From Stagnimonas sp. (GTDB lineage Bacteria > Pseudomonadota > Gammaproteobacteria > Nevskiales > Nevskiaceae), in contig JAUSQI010000157.1 of assembly GCA_030652575.1 (NCBI GenBank), forward strand, positions 1-38,953: a stretch of 38,953 nucleotides of DNA, in the 5' to 3' direction. The notes under the pieces are model-generated. The model was not told where the DNA came from. It searched no databases and was given only the letters and a program-made list of their open reading frames with translations. This document shows positions 16,379 to 26,712 of the stretch, one piece after another. A program made the position numbers and the translations under genes. Positions within the stretch are counted from its first letter, which is position 1. Each line of letters starts with the position of its first letter.

Positions 16379-19300
16379 ATGCGGGCACTCTGGGAAGACA
16401 TGCAGACGTCGCAGAACAGGGCGCTCAAGCTCGCCGCCGCGCTGGCCGTTTTTTGCGTGATTGCCGTGGTCGCACTGTCGATGCGCGCCGTGTTCAGCGC
16501 AGGCAGCCTGCAACGCGATATCGACCGTGACTTTGCGCTCGATGCCGCCCAGCAGCGGCTGGTCACCGGTCTGGCGGGTCACGACGCCGCTCGTGTCGAA
16601 CTGGCGCTGCAAGCCGTGCTGCGGCAGGCCGAGTACGGCTTTCGCTACCTGGCGGTGCGCGATACCGATGGCTCGGTGCTGGCCGCGGAAGGCCGCTACG
16701 AATCGCTCAACCGCAACACCAGCCTCAGCCCGGCGGTTCGCCACTGGTTGCGCGCCACGCTCTACACGGCGTTCGGCGACACCGGCCTGCTGACGCTGCG
16801 CGATGGCGACCGCACCATCGGCTCGCTCGAATACGCCATCGGCTCCACCCGCGCGCGGTTGGTGCGTGACGAGGCCGTGGACCGCCTGCGCACCACGGGC
16901 TGGGTGGGCGCGACGCTGGCGCTGCTGTTTGGCGGCGCCACCCTGCTGTTGCTGCGCGCCGCGCTGGCCGGGTCGTCCGAGCAAGTCGTCACCCGCGAGC
17001 GCAGCAGGGCACCACTGGTCGGTGCCGGCAAAGGCCGCGTGGCACCGTCGGCACTCGGCGATGACGCCAGCGACCCGCTGCCGGCGGCTTTCGACACCCT
17101 GAAGATCGGCGTGCTCGACATCGATGCCGAGCTGCGCGTGCGGCTCATCAACGACACCGCCGCCGAACTGACCGGCTGGAGCGCACACGATGCGCTGGGT
17201 CAACTCATCTATACCGTCTTCCACGCCCGCGACGAGGCCGGCGCACCCATCATCAGCCCGGCCGAACGCTGCGCCCGCGAGGGCACTGTGCAGGCCGCGC
17301 TGGAACTGCGATTGCGCCCCCGCAGCGGCAATGGCCGCGATGCGATGGTGGAAGCGCGCGCTGTGCCGCGCGTGGGCGTCAACGCCGGCGCGCGCATGCT
17401 GTTCCAGGACGTCTCCGGCCGCATCAGCCAGCGCGACGAGCTGCGCAACCAGGCGCGTGTTGCGGAGGGCGTGATCGACCATCTGCTGGAGGCCGTGCTG
17501 ACCACCGACACCGCCGGTGTGCTCAAGTCGGCCAACAGCCGCGCCCTGCGCATGTTCGGCTACACCGCGGAAGAAATGCAGCGCATGACGGTGGCGCGCC
17601 TGCTGCCGGTGCCCTTCATGAACACGCCGGGCCTGAAGCTCACCGACTACATGCCGGGTGGGGTCGCACGCATGCCCAAGCTGGCGGGCTGGCGCAAGGA
17701 TGCGACGACGTTCCCCGCCGAACTGGTGGTGGAGCCGATGCGCGCGGGCGGCGAAGACCGCCTGGTGGTCATCATCCGCGACATCACCGAGCAGATGCGC
17801 AGCCAGAGCCTCGCGCAGCGCCTCGGCCGCCTGCTGGATAGCGCCAGCGAAGAGGTCTACATCTTCGATGCGCAATCGCTGTACTTCATCGAGGTCAACA
17901 AGGGCGCGCGAAAGAACCTGGGGCTGAAGCCCGACCAGCTCGCGCGCATGAGCCTGGCCAGTATCGCCACCGACCTCGAACCCGCCATGCTGCAGAGCTA
18001 TCTCGCCCGTCTGCGCGGTGGCGAGGCCGAGCACGTCACCTACAAGGCCAATCACCGCCGCAGTGATGGCAGCACCTATCCGGTGGAAGTGCGGCTGTCG
18101 TTCTCGCGCGACGAGGAGCCGCCGGTGTTCATGGCCATCGCGCTCGACATCACCGAGCGCGAGGCGGCTGAAAAACGCATGCGCCAGCTCGCGCACTACG
18201 ACGCGCTCACCAACCTGCCCAACCGCACGCTGCTGTTTGATCGCCTGAAGCAGGCCATGCATGTGGCCGCCCGCGCCGAGCGCCAGCTGGCGGTGGTGTT
18301 CATGGACCTCGACGGCTTCAAGCCCATCAACGACCTGCATGGCCACGACGCCGGAGACTCGGTGCTGCAAGCCGTGGCCGATCGCCTCAATGCCAGCCTG
18401 CGCGCCGCCGACACTGTCGCGCGCTTCGGCGGCGACGAGTTCGTGGTGCTCGCCCACAGCATCCGCGATAGCGAAGACGCCATCACGCTGGCCGGCAAGA
18501 TCCACGAACTGTTCAAGGTGCCGTTCGATATCCGCGGCGAGAAAGTGACGCTGTCCACCAGCATCGGCATCGTGCTGTATCCAGCCGACGCCTCGGACGC
18601 CGAAGGCCTGCTGCGCCACGCCGATGCCGCGATGTACGAGGCCAAGCAGAAAGGCCGCGGCGGCACGCATGTGTTCGTCACGCCCGATGCATCGGCCCAG
18701 CCCGCCAAGCCCAAGCCGCAACGTATCGATCTGGCGCGCGAGATCCACGCCGGGCTGACCAGCCATCAGTTCCAGTTCCAGTTTCTGCCGGTGCTGGGTG
18801 CGCCGGGCGAGGTCGTCGCTGCGATGGCCGACTTCTACTGGCAGCACCCCGAGATCGGTCGCGTCGATTCGCGCGACACCCTGCAGGCCGCGCGGCGCGC
18901 GGGGCTGAATGCCGAAATCGAGAACTGGATGCTGCGCGAGTCCGCAAGCCAGTACCGGCAGGCGCAGCAACATGGCCTGCCGCCGCTGCCCGTGCTGTTG
19001 CCGCTGACCGGGCGGCAATGGCGCGACCCCGAGTTTCCCGAACGGCTGCTCGGCATCATGGATGCAGTCGGCGCGCCACTGAAACTGCTGATGCCGATCA
19101 TTGATGGCGCCGACTGGCTCGACGCGGCAGACGGCGTGCAGATGCTCTGGCCGCAGCTGTTGCAACACGGCCTGCGCATCGCCGTGCGCAGTCCCGACCC
19201 CGAAGGCACGCTGGACGGCATTGCGCTGGTGGTGCTGACGCTACAGGGCACGACGTCGACCGACGAGGCGCAGATTCTCGCGCTGCTGCGCCGCTATCAG

Positions 19301-19465
19301 CGCGTCGAACAGCCGGTGTTGCTTGAGGGGCTGAACAATGCCGCCCAGTGGGATTTGTTGCGCAAGACCGGCGCGCGCTACGCCTGCGGCAGCAGCCTGC
19401 AACAAGCACTGACGCCGCTGGAGTTCGCGGTGTGGTCGGGCTCGCGCGAGGCGAAGCCGCTGTAG
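16379..19465 (+). CDS. membrane PAS-GGDEF protein with degenerate EAL domain
   Basis: This 1028-residue predicted diguanylate cyclase has a TM span at about 17-38, a periplasmic sensor region at 39-172 and a second span at 175-195. Three PAS-like domains follow (about 238-345, 362-475 and 482-595), then a GGDEF domain (about 605-770). The catalytic GGDEF is intact at 684-688 and the RxxD inhibitory site is present (R675-D678), so active, feedback-controlled c-di-GMP synthesis is expected. The final approximately 240 residues align by eye to an EAL phosphodiesterase. However, the EALLRW block has become MADFYW (816-821) while WQHPEIG is kept, so hydrolysis is very unlikely. The gene starts 62 bp after tadG and ends 4 bp from convergent rsmA. 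Position suggests it tunes Tad pilus production, but that is inference. Confidence 0.9.
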   Translation: MRALWEDMQTSQNRALKLAAALAVFCVIAVVALSMRAVFSAGSLQRDIDRDFALDAAQQRLVTGLAGHDAARVELALQAVLRQAEYGFRYLAVRDTDGSVLAAEGRYESLNRNTSLSPAVRHWLRATLYTAFGDTGLLTLRDGDRTIGSLEYAIGSTRARLVRDEAVDRLRTTGWVGATLALLFGGATLLLLRAALAGSSEQVVTRERSRAPLVGAGKGRVAPSALGDDASDPLPAAFDTLKIGVLDIDAELRVRLINDTAAELTGWSAHDALGQLIYTVFHARDEAGAPIISPAERCAREGTVQAALELRLRPRSGNGRDAMVEARAVPRVGVNAGARMLFQDVSGRISQRDELRNQARVAEGVIDHLLEAVLTTDTAGVLKSANSRALRMFGYTAEEMQRMTVARLLPVPFMNTPGLKLTDYMPGGVARMPKLAGWRKDATTFPAELVVEPMRAGGEDRLVVIIRDITEQMRSQSLAQRLGRLLDSASEEVYIFDAQSLYFIEVNKGARKNLGLKPDQLARMSLASIATDLEPAMLQSYLARLRGGEAEHVTYKANHRRSDGSTYPVEVRLSFSRDEEPPVFMAIALDITEREAAEKRMRQLAHYDALTNLPNRTLLFDRLKQAMHVAARAERQLAVVFMDLDGFKPINDLHGHDAGDSVLQAVADRLNASLRAADTVARFGGDEFVVLAHSIRDSEDAITLAGKIHELFKVPFDIRGEKVTLSTSIGIVLYPADASDAEGLLRHADAAMYEAKQKGRGGTHVFVTPDASAQPAKPKPQRIDLAREIHAGLTSHQFQFQFLPVLGAPGEVVAAMADFYWQHPEIGRVDSRDTLQAARRAGLNAEIENWMLRESASQYRQAQQHGLPPLPVLLPLTGRQWRDPEFPERLLGIMDAVGAPLKLLMPIIDGADWLDAADGVQMLWPQLLQHGLRIAVRSPDPEGTLDGIALVVLTLQGTTSTDEAQILALLRRYQRVEQPVLLEGLNNAAQWDLLRKTGARYACGSSLQQALTPLEFAVWSGSREAKPL

Positions 19466-19469
19466 CGGA

Positions 19470-20270
19470 TCAGCTTGCCGCTGCCGCCTTGCGCCGCAGG
19501 TATTCGTCTGTGAGCCGCCCGAAAGCCTCGGGTGCCAGCGTTTCAGCACGCGCGGTCGGGTCGACGCCCGCCGCACGGATGGCATCACCATCCATCAAGG
19601 TCTTCAATGCGTTGGAGAGCGTCTTGCGACGCTGCGAAAACGCGACCGCCACCACATGGTCGAAGGCGGCGAGATCGGGCAGCGCAAAAGCCGGTGCGCG
19701 CGGCGTGACGCGCACCACGGCGGAGTCGACCTTGGGCGGCGGGTCGAAGCTGTCGGGGCCGACCGGGAACAGGTTCTGGCAATCGGCACGCGCGGCGAGG
19801 GTGACAGTGAGGCGGCCGTAGTGGTTGTCGTCGGGTGCTGCGCACATGCGGTCGACCACTTCCTTCTGCAGCATGAAGTGCATGTCCTGCACAGCGTCGG
19901 CGTGTTCGAGCAGATGGAACAGCAGTGGTGTCGAGATGTTGTAGGGCAGGTTGCCGACCAGGCGCAGCTTGTGGTCAGGGCTCAAGCCGGCGTAGTCGAC
20001 GGTCAGGGCATCGGCCTCCACCAGCGTCAGCTTGGGCAGGTGCACGCCCACGGCCTTGCGCAGATGCGGCAGCACGTCGCGGTCGAGTTCGACCACGGTG
20101 AGCTGCGGCACGCGGGCGATCAGCGGCACGGTGAGCGCGCCGAGGCCGGGGCCGATCTCCACCAGCCGGTCTTCGGGCTGTGGGTCGACGGCGCGCAGGA
20201 TGCGGTCGATGACGTTGGCATCGTGCAGAAAATGCTGGCCGAAATGTTTCTTGGCGCGATGCGTGCTCAT
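19470..20270 (-). CDS. rsmA: 16S rRNA dimethyladenosine transferase
   Basis: This 266-residue enzyme (KsgA) dimethylates the two adjacent adenosines in helix 45 of 16S rRNA (A1518/A1519 in E. coli numbering) during late small-subunit assembly. The N-terminal KKHFGQHFLHD, the SAM-binding EIGPGLG (38-44) and the catalytic NLPY (107-110) are all intact. The C-terminal SQRRKTLSNALK segment is also typical. Length matches the family. The ATG overlaps the pdxA stop by four bases. The gene ends 4 bp from the convergent PAS-GGDEF gene. The usual downstream apaG is not there and apaH lies 14 kb further on. Confidence 0.97.
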   Translation of the reverse strand: MSTHRAKKHFGQHFLHDANVIDRILRAVDPQPEDRLVEIGPGLGALTVPLIARVPQLTVVELDRDVLPHLRKAVGVHLPKLTLVEADALTVDYAGLSPDHKLRLVGNLPYNISTPLLFHLLEHADAVQDMHFMLQKEVVDRMCAAPDDNHYGRLTVTLAARADCQNLFPVGPDSFDPPPKVDSAVVRVTPRAPAFALPDLAAFDHVVAVAFSQRRKTLSNALKTLMDGDAIRAAGVDPTARAETLAPEAFGRLTDEYLRRKAAAAS

Positions 20271-21277
20271 GCGGAAGTCCGGCGGTGGGCAAGGTCGAGT
20301 GCGGCCTGCACGGCGGCGCTGAGGCTGCCGACATCGGCGCGGCCAAGGCCGGCCAGATCCAGCGCCACGCCGTGGTCGACGCTGGTGCGGATGATGGGCA
20401 GTCCGAGCGTGATGTTCACCGCATGGCCGAAGCCGACATGCTTGAGCACCGGCAGGCCCTGGTCGTGATACATCGCCAGCACCGCGTCGCCGCGCGCCAG
20501 TACGGCGGGCGTGAACAGGGTATCGGCGGGCAGTGGGCCTTCGAGCAGAAAACCCTCGGCGCGCAGCGCGTGCAGCACGGGTTCGATCACTTCGATTTCC
20601 TCGCGCCCCAGATGCCCACCTTCGCCCGCGTGCGGGTTGAGGCCGGTGACCAGAATGCGCGGGGCGGCAATGCCGAAAAAGCGCATCAGATCGGCGCGCA
20701 ATACTCTGAGCGTCGCCGCGAGGCTGTCGCGCGTGATCGCCGCCGGCACGGCCGACAGCGGCAGATGCGTGGTGGCCAGAGCAACACGCAGGTTGCCCGC
20801 TGCCAACAGCATCACCGGCAGCGGCGCGCCGGTCAGCTCCGCCAGAAACTCGGTGTGACCGGTGAAATGCAGGTGCGCCTGGGCATCGTTAATGATGCCC
20901 TTGTGCAGCGGCCCGGTGACCAGTGCATCGGCATGGCCCGCGACGCAGGCAGCGGTGGCATGGCGCAGGGTGTCGAGCACGTAACGCGCGTTGCGCACAT
21001 CGAGCCTGCCGGGCTCGGCAGCTGCGGCGAGCGGCATCGGCCAGAGTGTGAGATGGCCTGCCGCACTGGCGCGCCGGGCGCTGGTTTCATCGCCGCTGTG
21101 CAGCGTTAGCGGCAGGTCCATTTGAGTGGCTGCGGCGTGCAGCAGCGACGGGTCGCAGACAGCCACCAGCTCGCAGTCGGCGGGCGGTGTCTGCGCGAGG
21201 CGCACCAAGAGTTCGGGGCCGATGCCCGCCGGCTCGCCGGGGGTCACCAGCAGGCGGCGCGGCACGGCGGCGATCAC
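20267..21277 (-). CDS. pdxA: 4-hydroxythreonine-4-phosphate dehydrogenase
   Basis: This 336-residue cytoplasmic dehydrogenase oxidises 4-phosphohydroxy-L-threonine in the DXP-dependent pathway to pyridoxal phosphate. Markers are TPGEPAGIGPE at 12-22, the metal-binding TGHTEFLAE, NPHAGEGG, MYHDQGLP and TSVDHG, all present. The start is a GTG overlapping the surA stop (GTGA), and its own stop overlaps the rsmA start, so surA-pdxA-rsmA are translationally linked. Its place in this operon is conserved across gammaproteobacteria. Confidence 0.97.
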   Translation of the reverse strand: MIAAVPRRLLVTPGEPAGIGPELLVRLAQTPPADCELVAVCDPSLLHAAATQMDLPLTLHSGDETSARRASAAGHLTLWPMPLAAAAEPGRLDVRNARYVLDTLRHATAACVAGHADALVTGPLHKGIINDAQAHLHFTGHTEFLAELTGAPLPVMLLAAGNLRVALATTHLPLSAVPAAITRDSLAATLRVLRADLMRFFGIAAPRILVTGLNPHAGEGGHLGREEIEVIEPVLHALRAEGFLLEGPLPADTLFTPAVLARGDAVLAMYHDQGLPVLKHVGFGHAVNITLGLPIIRTSVDHGVALDLAGLGRADVGSLSAAVQAALDLAHRRTSA

Positions 21278-22623
21278 GGCGTTTTGGGGGCTTCCACGAC
21301 AGGCGCTGTGGCGGCGGCCGGCTCGATGACCGTGCCGTTGGCAGCGCGCATTTCCACGTAGGCTTCGTCGCGCAGGCGGCGCAGCCAGACTTCGTATTCT
21401 TCTGCGGACTTGCGCTGGCCGATGGCGGCGCGGGCCTTGGCGCGGCGGCTCTCCACGCTCGTGTCGCGCGTGCGGCGCTCGTTGACGCGGGCGATGTGCC
21501 AGCCGAACTGGGTGTTGAACGGGGCGGAAGTCTCGCCTGGCTGCAACTGGTCGATGCGGATCTGGAACTCCGGTGCGAACACGCCCGGCGGTTGAAAGCC
21601 CAGGTCGCCGCCCGCGTTCTTGGAGCCGGGATCGTCCGAGAACTCCTTGGCGAGCGTATCGAAGCTCTCACCGGCCTTCAGGCGCTTTTCGAGGTCGCGG
21701 GCCTGCGCGAGGGTGGCGGCTTCGTCGCGGATGGCGTTGGTCTGCAACAGGATGTGCTGGGCCTTGGTTTCGACCACGGTCTGGGCTTCGCCGCCGCCGC
21801 GCTTGTCGGTGAGCTTGATGAGGTGATAGCCGGCAGCCGAGTCGAGCACGCCGCTGATCTCGCCGACCTTGAGCTTGGGTGCGGCGTTGGCGAACACGCC
21901 GGGCAGGTTGGCACCCTTGCGCCAGTCGAGGTCGCCGCCTTGCAGCGCCTGCTGGCCGTCGGACTCCGCCGCGGCGAGCTGGGCAAAATCCTCGCCCTTG
22001 TCGAGCCGGACCTTCAGCGCCAGCGCCTTGCTGCGGGCGACTTCGCGTTGTTCGGGCGTCGCCCCTTCCGGCACGGCGACGAGAATGACCGAGAGGCGGT
22101 ACTCGGCGTCGTCGAGGTTCTGAGGGTTGGCGAGGAAAAGGTCGATGTCCTGGTCGGTGACGACCGCGCGGCTGTCGACTTCCTGCTGCCGGACGCGGGC
22201 GATCAGCACTTCGTCGCGGATCTGCTCGCGCACGGCAAGGAAATCCATGCCGTCCTTGCGCACCGCTTCGGCAAACTGCGCCAGCGACATCTTGTTCTGC
22301 TGGGCGATGTTGGCCAGCACTTCGTTCAATTCGCGGTCGTCGATGCGGATACCGCCTTCCTGCGCCTTCTGCGTCTGCACGCGGGTGTTGATGAGGCGGT
22401 CGAGCACCTGCGTGCGCAGCACGTTCTCGGGCGGGTTGGTGATGCCACGGTCGCGCAGCTGGCCGACGCTGATGCCGATGGCGCGGTCGAGCTCGCTCTG
22501 CAAAATCACGCCATCGTTGACCACGGCCACGATGCGGTCGATCAGCACCGGCTCGGCATGGGCGGGGCTGGCGGCAGCAAGGGCGGCGGCGAGGGTGAGG
22601 GCGGCAAAAGCGGTAGCGCGCAT
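21274..22623 (-). CDS. surA: periplasmic chaperone/peptidyl-prolyl isomerase SurA
   Basis: This 449-residue protein has a signal peptide cut near residue 23 (AHA/EP). The SurA N-terminal chaperone domain begins VLIDRIVAVVNDGVILQSELD and extends to about 170. Two parvulin (PpiC) domains follow, about 174-275 and 283-385; the second contains the well-kept AQHIL, FSDDPGSKNAGGDLGF and FGWHI blocks. A Pro/Ala-rich tail is longer than in E. coli SurA (428). It escorts beta-barrel proteins, including LptD encoded just upstream, across the periplasm. It starts 55 bp after lptD. Confidence 0.97.
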   Translation of the reverse strand: MRATAFAALTLAAALAAASPAHAEPVLIDRIVAVVNDGVILQSELDRAIGISVGQLRDRGITNPPENVLRTQVLDRLINTRVQTQKAQEGGIRIDDRELNEVLANIAQQNKMSLAQFAEAVRKDGMDFLAVREQIRDEVLIARVRQQEVDSRAVVTDQDIDLFLANPQNLDDAEYRLSVILVAVPEGATPEQREVARSKALALKVRLDKGEDFAQLAAAESDGQQALQGGDLDWRKGANLPGVFANAAPKLKVGEISGVLDSAAGYHLIKLTDKRGGGEAQTVVETKAQHILLQTNAIRDEAATLAQARDLEKRLKAGESFDTLAKEFSDDPGSKNAGGDLGFQPPGVFAPEFQIRIDQLQPGETSAPFNTQFGWHIARVNERRTRDTSVESRRAKARAAIGQRKSAEEYEVWLRRLRDEAYVEMRAANGTVIEPAAATAPVVEAPKTP

Positions 22624-22678
22624 CAGCAGAAAATCCAGTCAAACCAAGGGGTGGGAGGGTAGCACTTCGGTTACAGCG

Positions 22679-24841
22679 TCAATCGTCCCCCAAGGGACGG
22701 TCATCACCAGTCAGTAGTTCCTCAAAGCCGGTGCCGAGTCGTGAAAGACCCTTGAGTTCGACCTGAAAAAAGATGCCGCTGTCGATATCGCCCGAGCTGT
22801 TGACCAGATAGCGGCGGTAGGCGGTCTGCACCGAGTAGCAGCAGGTTTCGTATTCGATGCCCATGAGGGTATCGAGCAGGCGATCTTCGCGCGCCGAGTA
22901 GCGCACGCGGGCGGCGGCCTTGAAGGCGTTGCCGATCGGCAAGGCGCCGCTGACATCGAACTGCTCCAGCAGGCCGCTGCGATAGCGGTAGCCGATATCG
23001 CCGCGATAACGCCCGTCGCGGTAGCGCAGGCCGAAGCTGGTGCGGCTGAACTTGCCGGTGTCGGGCGAGACCTGCACCAGCGCGGTGGTCGAGAACTTCG
23101 GGTTCAGGCGCAGCTCGGTGCTGGCGAGATAGTCCGAGCTGCCGGCATCGGGTGCGGCCAGCCCCGGCACGGTGACGCGCGAGGGATCGAAGCGATAGAT
23201 CTGCCCCAGCGAGGCCGTGAAGCGGGTGCTGCCGAGCTTGGGGTCGAGTGCGCGATAGGTGACGGCGGTGGTGAGCTGGTTGGCATCGGCGATGCGGTCT
23301 TCGCCCAGGAAGCGGTTGCGCGCGAAGAGTTGCGGGAAGTCGTAGTCCGGCTGGCCGGTATCGAACACCGGCAGGCCGTCCTGGTCACGATAGGGCACGT
23401 AGAGATAGAACAGGCGTGGCTCCAGCAATTGCAGTCCGCCGTTGTCGCCGGTGCGGGCAAAGCGAAGGCCGGCGTCGCCGGAAAAAATCGGCAGCGAGCG
23501 CTGGCGGTCGTCGAGCTGCTGGGCATTCTCGTCGCGCAGCTGGTAGCGCGTGTAGTGGAAGTCACCCTGCGCACCGGTGTAGTAGCTGCCGGTGTCGCGC
23601 GTCCAGTTGATGCTGGGGCGCAGCACCTGCCGGGTGCCTTCCACCGCGCCGGCCTTGGCGAAGTTGGTGGCCTGTGCCGACAGCCCCAGCCGAGAATTGA
23701 GAAAGTCATTGCGGGTGACGCCGTCGAAGCGCAGTTCCGGCACGCGCCGGTAGGGGTCGTCCACGGCCAGCGTGCCGGCCAGCGGCTGGAACTTCTGCAC
23801 CAGGGCTTGCAGCGTGTACGACGACGGGGCCTGGTAGACCAGCCGCGCGCTGCTTTCGAGATAGGGATTGCTGGAGAGACCCGGCGTGAAGCTCAGGTCT
23901 TCCAGGTAGTTGGGGTCGCTGGCCTCGGCGTAGTGCACGGCCAGGGAGATGCGCTGGTTGACGAGTGCGTTATGCTGCAACTCGCCGAAGCTGCGCGAGC
24001 GGTTGTCGAACTGCGCGTCGCTGGGCAGGTATTCGAGATTGACCGTGCCGGTCGAGCGCGGAAACAGATAGCGCCCGCCCACCGCCAGCTGCTGGCCGCG
24101 GTCGCTCATGAAGCGCGGCGTCAGCGTGGCGTCGTAGTTGGGTGCCAAATTGAGGTAATACGGCAGGCGCGCATCGACACCGGTGCGGGTGTTGCTGCCG
24201 AAGGTGGGGAACAGGAACCCGCTATGCCGTTCGCCGTCTATGGGGAAGCGCAGGTACGGCGTGTAGAGCACCGGCACCACACCCAGCCGCAGCGTGGCAT
24301 TGCGTGCCGTGCCGATGCCGGTTTCCTGATTGAGGTCGAGCTGGCCTGCGGTCAGGCTCCAGCTGTCGCGCCCCGGCGCGCAGGTGGTGTAGGTGATCTT
24401 GGTGAGCTGCGCGTGGCCGGTTTTCTCGACGGCCATTTCTTCCGCCTTGCCGCGTGCGCCGCGCGACACCAGCGTGAACTCGCTGCGGTTGAACACCCCC
24501 GCCTCGCGATTCAAGTCATAAGAGCCGGAGCGGCTGAGAATCACGTAATCGTCGTTGCGAAACTGGAACGGCGTGTTGGCCGTGACGATGCGGCTGGTGT
24601 CGTCGTATTGCAGCGACTCCGAGGTGATCTCGCGCTCGCCCAAGCGGACTTTTACCGAGCCAAGCAGGTTGGCGAGGCTGCCACTGGCACCGTCGATCTG
24701 GTCGGCGGTGACCACCAGCTTGCCGTCGGGCGACAGCGGCAGCACGCCGGGGCTGAGTTGCGGGCAGCTGGCATCCCCGGCCCAGGAAACCGTGGTGCAG
24801 AGGGCCAGCAGCGCCAGCGCAGAAATGAACCGTGAGGACAT
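22679..24841 (-). CDS. lptD: LPS-assembly outer-membrane protein LptD
   Basis: This 720-residue outer-membrane barrel inserts lipopolysaccharide into the outer leaflet with LptE. The signal peptide is about residues 1-21. An OstA/LptA-like N-terminal domain (about 40-145) is followed by the barrel from about 180. The four disulfide cysteines of E. coli LptD have counterparts here at C26, C154 and C667/C668, so the oxidation-controlled maturation is probably kept. The start MSSRFIS was chosen because the longer reading to 25009 would cross the divergent amgK start and has no signal-peptide character. No good Shine-Dalgarno is visible. It heads the lptD-surA-pdxA-rsmA operon. Confidence 0.95.
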   Translation of the reverse strand: MSSRFISALALLALCTTVSWAGDASCPQLSPGVLPLSPDGKLVVTADQIDGASGSLANLLGSVKVRLGEREITSESLQYDDTSRIVTANTPFQFRNDDYVILSRSGSYDLNREAGVFNRSEFTLVSRGARGKAEEMAVEKTGHAQLTKITYTTCAPGRDSWSLTAGQLDLNQETGIGTARNATLRLGVVPVLYTPYLRFPIDGERHSGFLFPTFGSNTRTGVDARLPYYLNLAPNYDATLTPRFMSDRGQQLAVGGRYLFPRSTGTVNLEYLPSDAQFDNRSRSFGELQHNALVNQRISLAVHYAEASDPNYLEDLSFTPGLSSNPYLESSARLVYQAPSSYTLQALVQKFQPLAGTLAVDDPYRRVPELRFDGVTRNDFLNSRLGLSAQATNFAKAGAVEGTRQVLRPSINWTRDTGSYYTGAQGDFHYTRYQLRDENAQQLDDRQRSLPIFSGDAGLRFARTGDNGGLQLLEPRLFYLYVPYRDQDGLPVFDTGQPDYDFPQLFARNRFLGEDRIADANQLTTAVTYRALDPKLGSTRFTASLGQIYRFDPSRVTVPGLAAPDAGSSDYLASTELRLNPKFSTTALVQVSPDTGKFSRTSFGLRYRDGRYRGDIGYRYRSGLLEQFDVSGALPIGNAFKAAARVRYSAREDRLLDTLMGIEYETCCYSVQTAYRRYLVNSSGDIDSGIFFQVELKGLSRLGTGFEELLTGDDRPLGDD

Positions 24842-24865
24842 GAGTGGACACAAATAAGGGCGCGC

Positions 24866-24895
24866 AGTATCCCCCCTGCGTCCTGTTGGGGGCAA
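24866..24895 (-). promoter_or_regulatory. weak candidate promoter for lptD
   Basis: Reading leftward, TTGCCC (24895-24890) and GATACT (24871-24866) are 18 bp apart, with 4/6 matches each. This would give a leader of under 20 bases. No sigma-E-like sequence was recognised, although lptD is sigma-E controlled in E. coli. Confidence 0.25.
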
Positions 24896-24943
24896 TGCAG
24901 GCCGGGCAGCCTCGCGCCCAAACCTTGGTTTAACCTTTGGCTT

Positions 24944-26592
<1,649 letters not shown>

Positions 26593-26620
26593 AAAACGCT
26601 CCCTTCCTGGAAATGGCTTG

Positions 26621-26650
26621 TTGGCGGCATGTATTGTGCGCGTCTATTTT
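26621..26650 (+). promoter_or_regulatory. weak candidate promoter for the propeller protein
   Basis: TTGGCG (26621-26626) and TATTTT (26645-26650) are 18 bp apart in a notably A/T-richer gap. Each matches 4/6 of the sigma-70 elements. The following T-rich stretch to about 26657 would be the start region. Confidence 0.25.
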
Positions 26651-26699
26651 TTGTTAATTGCGAAGGTGTTGCCGCCAGGCAGGCCTTTGCATCCCTCCT

Positions 26700-26705
26700 G
26701 AAGGA
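26700..26705 (+). promoter_or_regulatory. ribosome binding site fixing the propeller-protein start
   Basis: GAAGGA lies seven bases before the ATG at 26713. It favours the start with a signal sequence over the ATG at 26629. Confidence 0.65.
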
Positions 26706-26712
26706 ATCTCTC

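Noticed and set aside
16349-19168. 939-residue open frame antisense to the PAS-GGDEF gene
   Set aside because: It is His/Gln/Arg-rich shadow sequence. The plus-strand frame has GGDEF and PAS motifs.
26593-26712. A small gene or RNA in the A/T-richer gap before the propeller gene
   Set aside because: The only reading frame is an extension of the downstream gene, and no stable hairpin or T tract was seen. It is best explained as promoter and leader.
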